A DNA stretch of 5,764 nucleotides, taken from NCBI GenBank assembly GCA_002414125.1, contig DHYN01000078.1:3929-9692 (forward strand). The letters run 5' to 3'. The notes under the pieces were generated by a model that saw only the letters and a list, made by a program, of their open reading frames with translations, was not told where the DNA came from and did no database searches. This stretch comes from Ruminococcus sp. UBA5129 (GTDB lineage: Bacteria > Bacillota > Clostridia > Oscillospirales > Ruminococcaceae). How positions within the stretch are numbered: position 1 is the first letter of the stretch; every line of letters starts with the position of its first letter. Both the position numbers and the translations under genes were made by a program. This document shows, piece after piece, positions 5,711 to 5,764 of this stretch.

Positions 5711-5764
5711 GAAGATAAACAGACTTCTCGGACGTATTCCGCTGAGGATAACGGTGTGGATATA
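5697..5764 (+). CDS. Sensor histidine kinase, N-terminal start only (partial)
   Basis: The frame opens after a TGA at 5676-5678 and stays open to the window end. The first plausible start is a TTG at 5697, giving MKRSKKINRLLGRIPLRI then TVWI, 22 codons in view. A basic start followed by RIPLRITVW is the usual entry into the first membrane helix of OmpR-partner sensor kinases, where an RITLW-like pattern is common. The overlap of 14 bases with the response regulator's 3' end suggests translational coupling. No ATG exists in this frame in the window and the GAGAGGA at 5677-5683 is rather distant, so the exact start is uncertain; CTG 5742 or GTG 5754 are less likely. The kinase domains are not visible, so the call rests on position and the N-terminal pattern. 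Confidence 0.65.
   Translation, partial: MKRSKKINRLLGRIPLRITVWI

Overview
The window looks like an ordinary chromosomal stretch from a Gram-positive anaerobe of the class Clostridia, probably Ruminococcus-like (Oscillospiraceae). This rests on strong GGAGG-type ribosome binding sites, AT-rich intergenic DNA with consensus sigma-A promoter hexamers, a clostridial-style phosphofructokinase and an M23 peptidase next to an S41 peptidase. The taxon is an inference from gene style, not a database match.

Left part (1-1452, + strand): the last codons of an M23 (LytM-type) peptidoglycan hydrolase are followed, after a 155-base spacer with two hairpins, by a complete membrane-anchored S41 C-terminal processing peptidase. 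The peptidase has a PDZ domain and an intact Ser-Lys-Gln catalytic set. A strong, apparently bidirectional terminator at 1418-1452 closes this unit.

Middle part (1468-4862, - strand): a two-gene unit runs leftwards from a perfect TTGACA-17-TATAAT promoter (4857-4885). First comes a membrane-bound PAS-PAS-GGDEF-EAL protein of 740 aa, whose GGDEF site is degenerate (GGDNF) and whose EAL site is intact, so it is probably a cyclic-di-GMP phosphodiesterase. It is followed 47 bases later by a group-III-like 6-phosphofructokinase (360 aa). No clear terminator or strong promoter separates the two.

Right part (4863-5764, + strand): the AT-rich divergent intergenic region holds the leftward promoter, a tandem TTCACA direct repeat resembling a PhoP box, and two adjacent TATAAT hexamers, one of them an exact extended -10. 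These precede an OmpR/PhoB-type response regulator. The start of its partner sensor histidine kinase overlaps the regulator's stop codon and runs off the window.

The three parts cover envelope remodelling, central glycolysis with second-messenger turnover, and two-component signalling. The divergent promoter region is the only place where the sequence suggests a regulatory link between neighbours. I see no mobile element, CRISPR array, RNA gene or clearly new system. The best leads are the regulatory architecture of 4857-5032, the degenerate GGDEF domain, the coupling of an EAL gene to pfkA, and the mixed substrate-site signature of the phosphofructokinase.
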